From Antennarius striatus (taxonomy: Eukaryota; Chordata; Actinopteri; Lophiiformes; Antennariidae), in assembly GCF_040054535.1 (NCBI RefSeq), contig NC_090791.1, positions 17,743,827 through 17,807,826 on the forward strand: a stretch of 64,000 bases of DNA, read 5' to 3'. The first letter of the stretch is position 1, and each line of letters begins with the position of its first letter. Under the pieces are notes generated by a model. It saw only the letters and a list, made by a program, of their open reading frames with translations, searched no databases and was not told the origin of the DNA. Shown here piece after piece: positions 50,549 to 63,511 of the stretch. A program made the translations under genes and the position numbers.

Positions 50549-53500
50549 GTGAGTTAGTGATGTTAGTGATGTTATGTTGGAATGGAAGTGATTATTCGGT
50601 GTGATTGGCTCGGGGTTTTTTTTTTCTTATTATTTTTATTTGTAACGCCCAAGGTTTTGTTTTGGTGCCTGTGCGCATCGGCAATGTCAGCGTGAGGCTG
50701 TTTCCTCCTCTGGAGATAAGTGGGGGTCCGTGTGTGTGTGTGTGTGTGTTTGTGGGGGGAAGGGGGTGTGGGGGGGTGACTAGAGGTTATTAAGGGATTT
50801 TTTTTAGTTAAAAAAAAAAAAAAAAAAAGGTGCGGTGCGTCTGGTGGAAGGACCGGGCTGAATGGAGCGGTGCGCCGCGCTGGTAACGACAGTGGGTCAA
50901 CACATCCGCCCTTTGCGTGGATGGAGCGCACACTTCTCTCTGTCACGTGTAGCAGGTCTTTGTAAAGGTTAACGCGGCTGCACGCCCCCCCCCCCCCCGG
51001 TTAACCCTTTAATGGGCTGCAGTGTGAAGGCGCGCAACACAACCTACCCAGACAGGCAGGATCGTTCGTCCCTGATACGCGTGGACACATCGGGGTTTTT
51101 GGTTTTTTTTTACGTACTCAGAGGTGGTTTACGTACACGGTGTGGGACTGATTGTGCCACAAAGAGAAAAAGGATGAAGAATGTTGAAGTTCAGGCTCCG
51201 ATGAGCGCAGCCACAGGCAGGTGAGTTGCGGATCCAGAACATCTGGATCAAAAGTGGGTCAGACGTGTCTGCGTGATCACGAGCAGTTCGGTTACATTTA
51301 CATGAAAAGAAATGTATTTATTCATACTTTAAAAGCAGAACGTGGACTACCATTTGTTGAGTCGCGGTTATTTTTGAGACACTGGATAAATCTCTCGAAA
51401 GGATCCACGCAGTCTCCTTGGATGACTGAGGATCCGATTAAATATGCATGAAGCCGATTTGTCAGACAGGGCAACAAAGGAGGCATGTGGTAGAACAGAT
51501 TACACGCAGTGCGTTTCCACGCGATTTGAGGGGGGGGAAAAATCCCTCGTTTGTGTGTGTGTTTGCGTTCGGTTGGTATCATGTGGCGTCAAAGATTCGT
51601 GAAGGTCTAATAATGGATTTAAACGGATATTTTTTTAAAAACACGCGTGGCTGCAGCGCAAATCTGGTGTGCAGCGCTGTGGAATGTTCTGACTGCAGAA
51701 TAAAAAAGACACCGAGGCATAAAATTTGATCAACTGTTTAAAATAGAGAAGTCATGTTCGTGTGATTTTTCACGCCGGCTTTGTGGTTTGCGCGCTGCAC
51801 GTGGACACGGACACCCCACTCATCTTTCTCCTCCGGCTTTCCTTTGCGTCGAGACATCAGCATTCATACAAGACAATCCGTGTTCTTAGAATTCATTCAT
51901 CACAACAGTGTGAAGCTGATTAATTGCGTGGACGTGGGGGCTGATGTTGTTCTGCATCCAAGGACAGCTTTTAGCGAAAGCGCATTTTTAAGTTGTGCGC
52001 CTCCCGCATCTTCAGCTCAATGAGATGCAGCAAATTATTACCTAGCTTACGCAGGTTGCGTAACGTATGAATTAAATAATTAAAGTTGGATTAAAGAACG
52101 GTGTTGGTTATGCAATGTTTGGAAAACCGGAGTCTGTCTTTCCAGCGCTGCGCGCTGCAGCGGAGCGGCGGCCGCCAATTGGTTGGCGCACACACTGGGT
52201 CTCTATGCCAGCTATGAATGTAGGTCACATTAGTCCGGGGAGGGGGGGGGGTGCTGTGGCGCACTGACTAGAAAGGCGGAATAAAAAAAAAAACCCCACA
52301 CCAAAATAAATCCTAGCCCCGCCATAACAAAGAAACGAGGCGCACATGTAGATCCAAACCCTGTGATCCAATTCAAGTCCAGTTGGGGGGAGGAAACACC
52401 TGAGTCCTTATTCTTTGTGGACCCCACTGTGTTACTGACCCAAACTGTGGAGACCACTGTGGGCATTTGTTCCTGATGAAGCCTTGAGGTCGTGCCCAGG
52501 AGTCTGTCCCACTTTGTGGCTTCTCAACTTTCTTTCTCAAGTTTTCCAGGCGCATGTGAAATGATAAAAGATGAGGGCCGCTCTTTGTTGGTGCGCTGCG
52601 GTTAGGAGCCAGCAACAGAAGCAAATTACAGCATTTAGTAGGCCAGGGAAGCACATGTGACTGGTGCAACACATGGCCCCAGTCTCTGCTCTTTCCTTTT
52701 TCCAGACAAGGGGGTTACAAGGCGACGTGTTGGTGGAACAAGGATCCTGGATGGGACTCCCCCTCGCTTAGCAGAACGCCCCCACTTCTTAGGCGAGTGA
52801 TTTTTCTTGGTCAGACAGTAAGCCCCAGACTTGGAATTCAAACATACCTCACCCAATAACCCCCCCCCCCCCAGCTTTGCACCACGTGCCAAAGATTGCA
52901 TTCTTCACAAGGGGGAGCGAGCAGTTTCATCATTCCTTGTTTTCGCCGAAGCGTGAGCCCCCACCCTCTCCCTTTTTTTTTTTTTTTTTTTAAATTTTAG
53001 ATCTGCTCCCATTTCCTGAAACGCTCCACAGAAACACGTGCAGGGGTGGGTGGGGTGGGGGGGTCTGAACCCAGTTCACTTTTTCCACAGCTCATCGCCA
53101 CGTTTAGCCCGGCGGTTTGGGCTCTTCAGGTTTTGTTCTTGCAACTTGGGTTTCTTTTCCTGAGCGATCGTTCCACAAGTGCCACAGAGGAGAAGTGATG
53201 ACACGTGAAGAATAAATATGATAGATGGTGTGGAGTCAGATGTATGGATGTATCTGAGGGGGTCAGAGGAACCACACACACATCCTGTGACGTCCATCGT
53301 CCATCTTTTGTTACAGAACATTGTTTTTGTCACCATCTGCTTTTGGCCATATCACACGACTGGCTCAGAGGAGGGGATAGAAAGGCTCTTATGATTGGCT
53401 GCCCTTTCTGTTTCCCCCCTTTTGTTGCTATGGGTGACACATTCCTTCTATTGATGCAATACCATCATTGTCGCATTTTGCCTCTGGTTGTCCCCCCTTT

Positions 53501-55718
53501 ATCAGGCTCCAGTTTAATCTCAATCGCCATTTTATTCTTTGTTTTAACGTTTCCTCGTTCGTTTCTTTTATTCCCTTTGTCTCGACTCCACTTGTTTGCG
53601 CCTCCGTCTATATTTAGACAGCGCTCTAATTCTCCAGCCCTTTTTTTTTAGTAGTCCTCCCATCTCTATTTGTCTTTTTCTCCTGATCCGCCCCTCGTCT
53701 CTCGCCACCTCACCTCTCTGCAGCTCGGCTGACCTATATTCCAGTGAGCCGTTCAGCGGAGGCCCGACTAGTGTTTACAGAGTGCGGTCGGTTCCAAGTT
53801 TCTGGGTCAGTGGGACATGCCGAGGAAAAAAAAAAAAGTCTTTCCCTTCATTCTTTCTCCCTCCTGCCCAATGGCCACATGTCGAAGCCTCACGAGGACG
53901 GCCTTCACCCACTGAGTCAGGCAGAGACACTAAATGAATTCATTGTTAAGGAAAAGCAGTTCCTTTCGATTAATTCAGAGAAAAGTTTGAATGGACGTCT
54001 CATATTTTCTGTATTCTGTGGGGAAAAAAATAATAGAATCCTATCCTTGGAATCGGGGTACAAATCTATATTCATTACCAGACTATTCATGTTGTTGCAT
54101 AATGGTGTCAGATTGTGAGGAAGAGCAGAGTACATGTAATCCAAATGCGTCATCAGATTATGACATGACGGGTTCAGAATGTGTAATAGAGCTTATAGTT
54201 TAATCTACTGTAGATGTTCCAGATGTTGGGTAACACACATTTATTACAGCTTGTAACAGGTATGGTAAAAAATAATAATAAAAAAAAAATAAAAAAAACA
54301 ACTTATGACTGTTCTAATGCATACATTAAATCAGTCAAGAAAGGAAATATTAAAGCTTCCAATTTATGAGACTGGACTCACCTCATCAGTCTGATAAGGG
54401 CCACAAAATAAATGATTTATACTTTAATCCTTACAGCTGGGGGCTAAAAATAAATTTCTCTTTTTTTTTCTTATATTTATTATTATACTCTAATAAATCA
54501 AAATTAATTCTACTTTGGTTCAGTCGTCTGTTTCCATAGTTAATGGGACTCCCTGCTTTCTTTTTTTTTCCATCTCTGAGTCACTGTTTTCCGCGGTCAT
54601 GAGATTTTCCGAAGCCTTTGCATGTGAGAAGTGTTCAGTGTTTCTTGCTCGACTCCTGCCTCCCTTCTCCGTCTTCCAATCGTGTCTTACGGACGTTTGA
54701 CATGCATTCTCCAGTCGTTCTCCTGTCAGCAGCTCCAGCTCTCTTACCTGTCAGCATCTCTAACCTTGACCTACATGCCTGCTCCTTTTGTTCGTCTTAT
54801 CTCTTCGCTCTGCGTCAGTAATTCAACACGGAGTTGTTTTAGTGAAAAATGCTGCCACATTCCTCTATTGTTGAATGAAGTGTGTGTGTGTGGGGGGGGG
54901 TGTCAAAACGTGCAGAGCAAACTGTTTGTAATGTGCAGAGATAACAGTTACTCAACGTGACATGAGGCTGTGTGGAAATGACCCATCTAACTGTTCCTCA
55001 GCGGTTTCACGTCGGACAGGTTCTGATGCTTGATTGGCAAAAAAAGTAGCGTGTGAAGATATTACTGCACAACTCAGTCAATAAACACAAGTAAGTTTTT
55101 GCAGGACGTTGATTCAGGAAAGGATTATAAATAATCACAAACGAGAAATCCACGATATAGTCGCTATATCGTGGAATTCTGTTTTTTTTGCAGGTGGTTC
55201 CTGGAATGCATTAACCGCCAGAAACAAGGGGTCACTATTTATTTATGGTGTGGGCTTTTCTCCGTTGCCACTGGTGTCATTTGTAGTTACATGGTTCAGC
55301 GCTCCTTCAGCAGTCTGAAAAGAGGGGGCCTGAGAGGCTCCCACATGTTTTATAGACATCTCTGCATCCATAGCGTAACTCATTGAAACAGGATCACCCA
55401 GCCATCCAATGAACTCGCTGCCCTCATTACATCACACAGTCAACATCAGCACACCAGGCTAAAGGTCAGGGGTCATAGGCCACAGACGGAGCATATCAAT
55501 AGCGGGGCTAAAAGGTCAGACGGCAAGGTTGGGTGACCAGTCATTGGTTGCCAGGGTAACGTCATTAGAGCCAGACAGCTAAAGACAAATGCCACTTTGA
55601 TCAATACGTCTCTAAAAACTTCTCAGAATTCTTCCTTGAAGTCGGATATGAGCAGAATGCAGCGGCGGCGGTTCCCCTAGATTAACATGTCCTTTTTTGT
55701 GTGTTTTTGTCTTTGCAG
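50549..55718. other. First intron of the second NFIL3-like gene (5.2 kb)
   Basis: CpG-rich in its first 1.7 kb and then AT-rich. It holds TTGCGTAA at 52056-52063, TTATGCAA at 52108-52115, a near-perfect hairpin at 55149-55175, and a perfect RFX X-box at 55547-55560. Open frames inside it have no family resemblance and are not reported as genes. Confidence 0.6.
55547..55560. promoter_or_regulatory. RFX X-box palindrome
   Basis: GTTGCCAGGGTAAC fits GTTRCC-N2-GGYAAC in both half-sites with 2-bp spacing. RFX family factors bind this motif. It lies 158 bp upstream of exon 2 of the second NFIL3-like gene. Occupancy is not known. Confidence 0.55.
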
Positions 55719-56208
55719 CTTTTCATCCTGTCGTCAACCACACAGACAAGAGAGGCAGACAGAGGGAAGAGGAGCGAGGCTCCCCAAAAGACTGACGCAC
55801 TGAGGTAGACGGGCCGACCTACTTCCTGCTGTTCGCTCGGAGATCGAGGACAACTCTTCACCGGCTCAGCTCAGTGGGTTGTTCTCCTTCCAAACATTTA
55901 ACAACCAACAAAAGAGAAGCTGATCATTGAAGACCAATACTCAGAAGAGTCTGCACACTGACCCAGAACCCTTTAAGAGATGAACGGAGGGTCACGCACC
56001 TTGAGCTCCAGCTGTTTTTGTGTGGCTAACATGGACACTTGAAGCCTCTCCTGTCACAACTGCACTGAACCTGCAATCAAACAAAACAAAAAAAAGTTTG
56101 GGAGAAGACAGTAAAAACTTTTTTCTCTCACCTCCTCCTGTCTGTGACCTCTGAACTGGTTATTCCCCCCCAGCTGACCAGGAAACAAACCAAGCTGGCT
56201 AGGCAAGA
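55719..56208 (+). other. nfil3-like: 5' UTR part of exon 2, second NFIL3-like gene, with uORFs
   Basis: The acceptor is 'tttttgtctttgcag'. The leader is 490 bp. It contains the end of a spliced upstream frame (stop at 55793-55795) and a separate 20-codon uORF at 55980-56042 with two in-frame ATGs. The main ATG at 56209 is in strong context (A at -3, G at +4). Confidence 0.65.
55980..56042 (+). promoter_or_regulatory. Upstream ORF, 20 codons
   Basis: ATG at 55980 opens MNGGSRTLSSCFCVANMDT and stops at TGA 56040-56042, 166 bp before the main start. It has A at -3 (context 'agagATGA'). It could reduce or condition translation of the repressor. Conservation in other fish has not been tested. Confidence 0.5.
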
Positions 56209-58002
56209 ATGGAAAATCTGACTACAGCTCTAAAAACATTGAACAAAAACTCAGGGACTAATCTAAACTGCCTTGAGACCCTCAGCGGTTATGAGGAGTC
56301 CTCTTCTGCACACGGAAGTCCAGCTCGTATGGGCCGCGTTAGCAAACCCAAATCCAATATGAACTGCAGGCGAAAGCGTGAGTTCATTTCCGATGAGAAG
56401 AAGGATGCCTCTTATTGGGAGAAACGCCGCAAAAACAACGAGGCCGCCAAACGCTCGCGGGAGAAGCGGCGTCTCAATGATATGGTCCTGGAGAACCGTG
56501 TCATTGCACTGAATGATGAGAATGTAAGGCTCAAGACGGAGCTGCTCCAGCTGAAGCTGCGCTTTGGCCTCATAAGCACCGCCTCCTACATCGAAAAGAG
56601 CCAGCAGATTGGTGGAGGCAACAACACAGGAAGTGGGAGCTCGTCCTCCTCCTCCTCCTCTACGCTGTACTACTCCAGCGGGTACTCCAGCAGTTCTCAG
56701 GTAATGATGAACTCTGACTCCTCGGAAACGGAGCAGTCGAGCCGCAGCGACGGCCACAGGCAGCTGGCGAAGTACTCCCCCCGCGGCTCCCTGTCCGACA
56801 TGTCGGACGGCTCTTCCAGGGACAGCCCGGAGCCCATCCCGTTTGAGATCAAACAGGAAGCAGACAGGTTGGAGATGGACATCACCAACGGTACCACCAC
56901 CCAGATCATGTTCAACATCCACCGCGGCCTCTCCTCGGTGCCCACCCACCACCAGATCCAGCAGCATCCTCAGGAGCTGGAGGGGGCGTATCATACCCAG
57001 CAGCCCCTTCACCATCATCACCAACAACAACAGCCCCATCAAGAGCTTGTTACCCCCATTAACACTGTTAGTCAGTCCACCCCCCACCCGCCTGCTGCTC
57101 AGAGGAGCGTCATCCTGTACGGCTCCAGCAGCGCCTCCTACCCCGTCGACACCCTGACGAGGCAGCAGGACGTGGAGGCGACCCAGAAGCAGGTGGGGTG
57201 CCTGTCCCAGTCCGTCACGGACACCTCCACAGAGACGCTGGCTGAGGTGACCAAACAGCTGGAGAGGAAGACGTTAGACTCCCCGCCGTACGAGTTCTCA
57301 GACGGTGGGGAGAGACAGGCCTACAGGATTTGTCAACTTCCGCAGGAAGTTCCACAAGAGAGCGACTCGTCTGCCGAGTTCATCCCAAACCAGTCCCACC
57401 TGTACCACCACCTCCAGCAGCCTCTTCATTCATACCTCAGTGCCCAAGACGAGGAGCCGCCTGTGCTCACCTACGAGGGCGGGCCCAGGGGCGAGTCGTG
57501 CTACCCCAGCCAATCGAGCTCCTCTAGTAAGGACACCTCGTCCAGCGACGGAGACCCCCGCAGCTCCGACAAGGATGCCTCCACGGATGACGACGAGTCA
57601 CCATCTTCATCCTGCTCAGACACGGGCAGCTACCACCGTCAGCATCTTGCCGGCGCCCCCCACCTGCCTTCCTCGCCGCCGCCCCCTTCACAAGCCTGCT
57701 TTCGCAGTCAGGCCCAGGACCCCCACGGGGAGGTGAAGGGGACGGCGCTGCCCCACAAACTCAGACTGAAACACCGCGCCATGAGCACCAGCAGCAGCAG
57801 CAACTGCTCCGGTCAGGAGTCCCCCACCACCCCCCCATCGGCCACACCGCCTCCCCTGCCCCAGCACGCCTACCTGTCCTTCATGTCACAGCAGAACTCG
57901 CATCGAGACGTGGCCTGCAACCAGGCAGTCTCAGGGGAGGGGGCCAAGAAGGACAGCGGGAAAAAGGAGACGGGCGGACGTCGACCCAAGAGGCGAGATT
58001 AG
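56209..58002 (+). CDS. nfil3-like: NFIL3-like bZIP transcriptional repressor, 597 aa
   Basis: A nuclear DNA-binding repressor of the NFIL3/E4BP4 family. Residues 53-71 ([19 protein letters not shown]) differ little from human NFIL3 ([19 protein letters not shown]). [14 protein letters not shown] (75-88) is the DNA-contacting basic region, and the zipper (about 92-120) ends [11 protein letters not shown], again as in NFIL3. The rest is low complexity: a poly-Ser run near 145, a His/Gln stretch near 265-280 and Ser/Asp/Pro-rich blocks. [14 protein letters not shown] near 520 is the conserved repression-region motif. The C-terminus ends in GGRRPKRRD and lacks the terminal heptad segment kept by the upstream copy. 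It is longer than human NFIL3 (462 aa). One coding exon. An antisense 274-codon frame (56263-57087) is a shadow of this gene. Confidence 0.93.
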   Translation: MENLTTALKTLNKNSGTNLNCLETLSGYEESSSAHGSPARMGRVSKPKSNMNCRRKREFISDEKKDASYWEKRRKNNEAAKRSREKRRLNDMVLENRVIALNDENVRLKTELLQLKLRFGLISTASYIEKSQQIGGGNNTGSGSSSSSSSSTLYYSSGYSSSSQVMMNSDSSETEQSSRSDGHRQLAKYSPRGSLSDMSDGSSRDSPEPIPFEIKQEADRLEMDITNGTTTQIMFNIHRGLSSVPTHHQIQQHPQELEGAYHTQQPLHHHHQQQQPHQELVTPINTVSQSTPHPPAAQRSVILYGSSSASYPVDTLTRQQDVEATQKQVGCLSQSVTDTSTETLAEVTKQLERKTLDSPPYEFSDGGERQAYRICQLPQEVPQESDSSAEFIPNQSHLYHHLQQPLHSYLSAQDEEPPVLTYEGGPRGESCYPSQSSSSSKDTSSSDGDPRSSDKDASTDDDESPSSSCSDTGSYHRQHLAGAPHLPSSPPPPSQACFRSQAQDPHGEVKGTALPHKLRLKHRAMSTSSSSNCSGQESPTTPPSATPPPLPQHAYLSFMSQQNSHRDVACNQAVSGEGAKKDSGKKETGGRRPKRRD

Positions 58003-60040
58003 GGAGAACTTGTCACAACCAACCCCCCCCCCCCTTAAGAACTACCCTGCCATCATGCCTTTGCCCTATAATCACACCCCTCCCTGTTTGAGCCCTTGGG
58101 ACAGAAAGCTGGGCTTTTCTACTCCCCCCCAACCCCCCCTTAAATCACCAAAAAAGGCTGGACATCTTGTAGGGCTGTATCATATCTGTATATACTGTAC
58201 AAACGTGTCATTTCTTTCATCCTTTACATACAGAAGCACTTTTGTTTATGTGATGAGAGGAGGAATGGAACTGCCAGCTTTTCTACTTTTGTAATCCAAC
58301 AGTGTGTCAGCATACTGGACGGCAACGTTTTGGTCACTCACAAAGAAGAATGTAGGAGAATTCAGAAGTTTTGAGCTTTATCAGAACTATAAATTTGGTA
58401 CATATCTGACTACAGACGAACATACACACGTATGGCTATCTGCCTTAAATAAAATCAAATGCAAACATACACTGGGAACAACTCCCTCGACCAAAGAAGC
58501 ACTAACATTACAAGTATTTGGTTCCATACCTCTTCCCAGACCCTACCTCTACCAACCCATACTCCCAAACATCTCCATTATTTCACAAAAAAGATTGCCA
58601 TCACCTTTATTTTTTAAGCACTTGGTTTTTTATATTATTGTGATATATGAATATATGTATCTATTATAAATATATATTTTACAAAGAAATTTGAATACGG
58701 TTTCAACAAAAAATGCGACAAAACCTCCAAATGGTTCAAGAGGGTTTTTTGAAAATCACCATCCTATTAAAGATACACTTTGCTAAATATCCACATTGTC
58801 CACCGTTGCTACAGGACCCACCTGAATCAGAACACCTCTCTTCCTGATTGTTAAGCTTTAGCCGTTTAATGCCCTGTTTACACAGAAACAGCTCTCCTTT
58901 TGGAGTGCCAACAGCACTGAATGGAAAAAAAAATGTTTCCTGAGGCACAGGTCTCATTAAAATGTTGGAATTTCTTAACCTTTAACCAGCCTTTAAATAT
59001 TCGGTGCACTTCACCAGCTGCAGGCTATTAGCCTTTTAGTTTATTTTAGCTTTATCAACCATTTCTCTTTGTTACCATTCACTGGCCCAAATGTATTTAT
59101 TTCCCTCTTCTCCATATGCCCATCACTGTAGAAAAGCCCACCGGGACATAGACGGGGAATGTGTACAGACCTTTCTAGATACACACTGCAGCCTTGAATC
59201 TGAACTATAACAGAGGCACACGGGACACACTGGGGGGGGGGGGGCAAAGAAGCTCCGATTCATTTAACCATGACGCAGAGCTCTGAACAAGATTCTCTTT
59301 TGTCTTCATGCGAAGGGTTGTTTTTGTTGTGTGACTGGTCACGCCGTTTCAGGATCACATTAGATTCCTGGTAATTTTTTTTTTTTGTAAAAATCAAATG
59401 CCAAAACAAATTTCTCTCAGCCTGAAATTGGTGTTAAAATTCCCCCAACAACCACCTGAGCTTCAATTATGGAGGACATGGTCTGTTGGTTCCCTCGTGC
59501 CTCTGTTATTCAGTTCACTGGTTATTCATCTCTTTCTCATTGTGGTTCTGCTACTGGACAGTGATGGATTGCCTGCACTGGATCCTAGTTAACAGATGTC
59601 TATGTACCATGTTTGGCTTTTTTGGTGCTTGTGTATAAATGTAAAGCCCCCCCCCCCACACCACCACCCTTGAACAACACTGTAATGTTTATTGCATTTG
59701 GTTTTATATCCTCCTTTTTTCGTCAAGGTGTTGTTCTTTTCCTATATGCTGTGTCTCTCCTCTTATTGACTGTGATGACATGTATTTGCCTCATTCCTCC
59801 TCCCCCCTTTGCCCCTCTTCAGTGTGTATTAATCGGTAATGTTTGTAGTTTTGCTGATGGTTTTATGAAAAAGATAAGAAAAAAAAAACAAACAAGCAAA
59901 GATAGCGTGGTGTTTAGAGATGGGTGGTGGTTGGTCTGGTTGGTCATTACCATCGCTTCCTTATGACATGAATATGTATGTAAAGACACTAATGTTCATT
60001 GTGGAAGATGGGAGCATTTCAAGTTTGAAAAATAAATAAA
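58003..60040 (+). other. nfil3-like: 3' UTR of the second NFIL3-like gene
   Basis: About 2 kb of AT-rich sequence with C-tracts and several ATTTA-type motifs, typical of an unstable transcript. It ends with overlapping AATAAA signals at 60031-60036 and 60035-60040, the first strong pair after the stop. Open frames inside it are not supported. Confidence 0.6.
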
Positions 60041-60130
60041 AAGAATGTTGACTCAGTCTACATATCATGAAAACAGCCTGATTTTTTTTGTTGCCTTTTC
60101 ACTGCTGTTGGTGTGTTTTAGCAAAATAAC

Positions 60131-60190
60131 ATAAAGTATTTTCCGAACTATAAGGCACACCTAAAAGCCTTTAATTTTCTCAAAAACCGT
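60131..60190. mobile_element. Partial copy of the 29761-30010 MITE end
   Basis: AAGTATTTTCCGAACTATAA followed by 'cacacctaaaagccttta' and 'ttttctcaaaaaccgt' is nearly the reverse complement of the right end of the element at 29761-30010. The match stops abruptly near 60190, so this copy is truncated or diverged. Confidence 0.65.
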
Positions 60191-62018
60191 ATGAAAAATA
60201 CTGCTTATTTACATATTGTGCAGACATATATATCATGCACTCCACTGACTTATATTTCTACAATCCACAAAGTAAGACTGAAATGAAACTGGTTAGCATT
60301 AGCAGTTAGTTAGCAGCATTGGTTACCTGTCAGTCTGTTCTTACTAGAGCCAGGAGTTAGGTAATACATTGGGTTGACATAACACGTTGAATCGCTTCCA
60401 GTGACTCATGTAATGAAACAGGGTGACAAAGAATGTTAACCAGTGTTATATTTGTTCCTTTTGTGAAACAGGTGACAGGCGCACCCTGTGTATGTCACCA
60501 TTGTGCAGAAGTAGTTTTGTATAGCTTTCTATTCCTCATGGGAAACGCGCTCCTGATGGCATGAGAAGATGACCTGCATAAGACGAGTGTAGCGGTGACA
60601 CACTGCAGGGCCGATTCAGAAAACTCCCTGGCAAGCTTATCTGACGTAATACTGACCTACTTCTTCAAATAGACATGAGCTTAACGCATGAAAATACCAT
60701 CAAACATCGCTATCGCGTTTAACACACGTACACCAGCTCCTCTGATTGCAGGCTGTGAACTTGATTCTCGTGTTTGAACCTCTGAAGTTTGACAAACATG
60801 ACCTGCACCTTGAAAGGACAGCAAGAAGCTAAAAATGATTAAAATCACTAGTCTTCAAACCCAAAGGATAACACACACACACACACACACAGACCGGACT
60901 GTGAAACCACCTGACTGGATGATTTCCAGGACAAAGCTGGGGCAGAGACAGTCTGAGCCTCCGGCTGCTGCTGCCAGCTCAACTGTCTCAACCTCCTGGC
61001 AAGTTCAGCCACATTCTTTGTATTGACACAGAAAAGTCTGCCGTGTTACAGAAAACCAAGTCTGGGTCCAAAGGTAACATGGTGACATGTTTCAGGTGTG
61101 CACAGCCTATATAGACATACTTAATATTTAACTAACAGTTCCCATTCTTATTTTTTTTCACATGCAAATTTTTTAGATGAAGTTAAGTCGAGGTGCATTT
61201 TAATGCACTGTAATATTATGTAATGGTTTAGTGGTTTATTACACATCTGGTGCCAACAAATGGGCTCATTAACCAGTGAGCATATTTAGTGCATCTTAAA
61301 TAACACGCTGTATTCCTTTGTCTCCCACCCTCCAAAAACCGAAATGAGGTCATGTTCATAACAACATAAAGGGCAAAGGGAGGAGCAGCGGATGGGGGGA
61401 GAGAGGGAGGAGGAGGAGGATAGGAAGGGGAGGGAAGTTAACCGAGTGCACTAACTTGATCCAAGCCTGCGAACAAAGCACCTCTGTGATGCTGACACAT
61501 CAGTACCCTCCATAAAGCCCTAAGACTGGCTCCTCACACACAAGAACACACATGGATGTACTCCAATGGACATTCCCTCACATGCACACACACACATATA
61601 CACACACATACACACACATACACACAAACAACTGTAATTATAACACGGCCACCTTGCTTAGCGCCCCTTAGACATCACCACAGTGACACTCCCTGCAGCA
61701 TTTTTGGTGCATGCCCCATTTTCCTGATTTGACTTAAAACGCTGCGGCAATGGAGCTTGCATAAACAGGTCAGGAGGAAAAGTAGGTCAACATGCACAGG
61801 AAGGGAGGAGAGGAAACGGACAAGTAAAGAGAGGGAGCGCGCCGGTGGATGGATCCACAAAGGTTATGTCTCCATTCGTGTCACTTTCACATTTCTCTGA
61901 GAGAGGAGCGCTTGGCCAAACGGAGCAGAACCGGGGTTCTCACGTTACCCGGTTCCCCCTGTGCAAGCTTGGGGAAAGGTTAGGTTAGTGGAGCAGGAAT
62001 GGAATGATTGTTTGTGTG

Positions 62019-62021
62019 AGT

Positions 62022-62088
<67 letters not shown>

Positions 62089-62092
62089 TGTT
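62019..62092. repeat. (GT)n microsatellite
   Basis: About 35 GT units with a GA and a TA interruption. Confidence 0.95.
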
Positions 62093-63511
62093 GGAGTGGG
62101 GTGGGGTGTGCACAATGGAAAAAGGGGGGAACCCAGAGTCCCTGGAGAGTCATGTATAAGAGAGTCTGTAGAAGCTTCTGAGACATTTCGGGGGCGGCTT
62201 TCAGGATTCAGGTCACATTCAGGTTCAAAATTCCTCGACATCTACGCTGGAGAGCTTTCAGGGAGCTACAGGAACACGTGCAACATGTGCACATTGTGGC
62301 TGAATGACGTGTGTAAAAAGTTCAAATATCAGCAAATTCTTTGCATCAAAGCTACATTTGATCCACAGTTACACAGATGACTGATACATAATGCCTACAA
62401 GCTTTCTTTGAATAAAATAAAATATCAAAATCTTTGCAAACACACTGCAGGACAGGCTGAATCAACTTTGATTTCAACATAGCGCTCACATCCTGTTGTT
62501 GTTCACGTTGTTGTCATTTTGTTTACCTGAGAGATCTGATGAAGGATCACATGACTGGAGTGAGATTCTGATGTTCTTGTGACCTCACCTAAAAACGACG
62601 CCAGGAAAACAACATCTGCCCACACCCAATGAATACTATCAATGATTGTAAACAGACCATCGGAGGTTTTGGGGGGGGGGTTGTTTTTTTTTGCTGCGTC
62701 TCATCTTTCATTGAGAACACAAGAAGAATCAATGCTTCCCATTGAGGCAGCAGATTTTCCATTTTGAACTCAAAATAGGAACAATGAGACATATCTCATT
62801 TTCTTCTATGAATATTTTTAATTAATCTTTCATGAAAGAAAATTATTTATAATTTGATGACTTTTTTTTTTTTAATCTTTGGAATAACTGGTAAAATAAA
62901 AGAGAAAACCTGCCTGACCAATTTTAATAATGTGCACATGTACATCCTTTTAAATCAAACACACCAATACAAAGAAACTTTTTTGCCTTGTTGGTATTTA
63001 TATGCAGAAAATGAGACAAGGATGCAATTGATGTTGACTTATCCCAGTTCTCTATCTGTCATTTATAACCCTAAGGCACAATTCCTAACAGTTTGCTAAT
63101 TTGCCCTAAAATTTCTCATCATCATGCCGGAAATGTACAGCGTGGTGAATTAAACATAATCTGGAAACAAAAACCTAGTAAAACAACACAAAAACAAACA
63201 GTTTTCTTGGAAAAGTATTCCGGTCTTCACAGCTACTTATGAGGAAAAGGAAATTAATTTTGCACAAGAATCGGCTCGCGGTTCATCCCTTATTACAGAC
63301 AGGTCACAAGCAGAGGAAGTGTTTCTGATCAGAGGAGGCCCTAAGTAGAGGTAGAAGAGCCTCAATTCTGCTGGAGAGGAAGTGACCTTTTAATTCTAGC
63401 AAACCAGAGATGAGAGACACGAGGTGAACGACACATTTAAACTAGTCTGAAGCACTGCTGGACTGAAGAGATTTGGGACGGGCAGTGGCCTGATTGATAT
63501 CTGGGCCCACT

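Larger units (their letters stand above)
60041..63510. other. Repeat-rich 3' flank
   Basis: No gene is supported. It contains a partial MITE end at 60131-60190, (CA)n tracts near 60870-60892 and 61585-61627, a purine-rich stretch at 61380-61440, and a (GT)n tract at 62019-62092. Confidence 0.55.

Noticed and set aside
56263-57087. Antisense 274-codon frame over the second bZIP gene
   Set aside because: It lies wholly opposite a well-supported coding exon, and its composition follows from the codon bias and Ser/His/Gln repeats of the sense strand.
57305-57736. Plus-strand 143-codon frame overlapping the second bZIP gene
   Set aside because: It is an out-of-frame shadow of the main coding exon.
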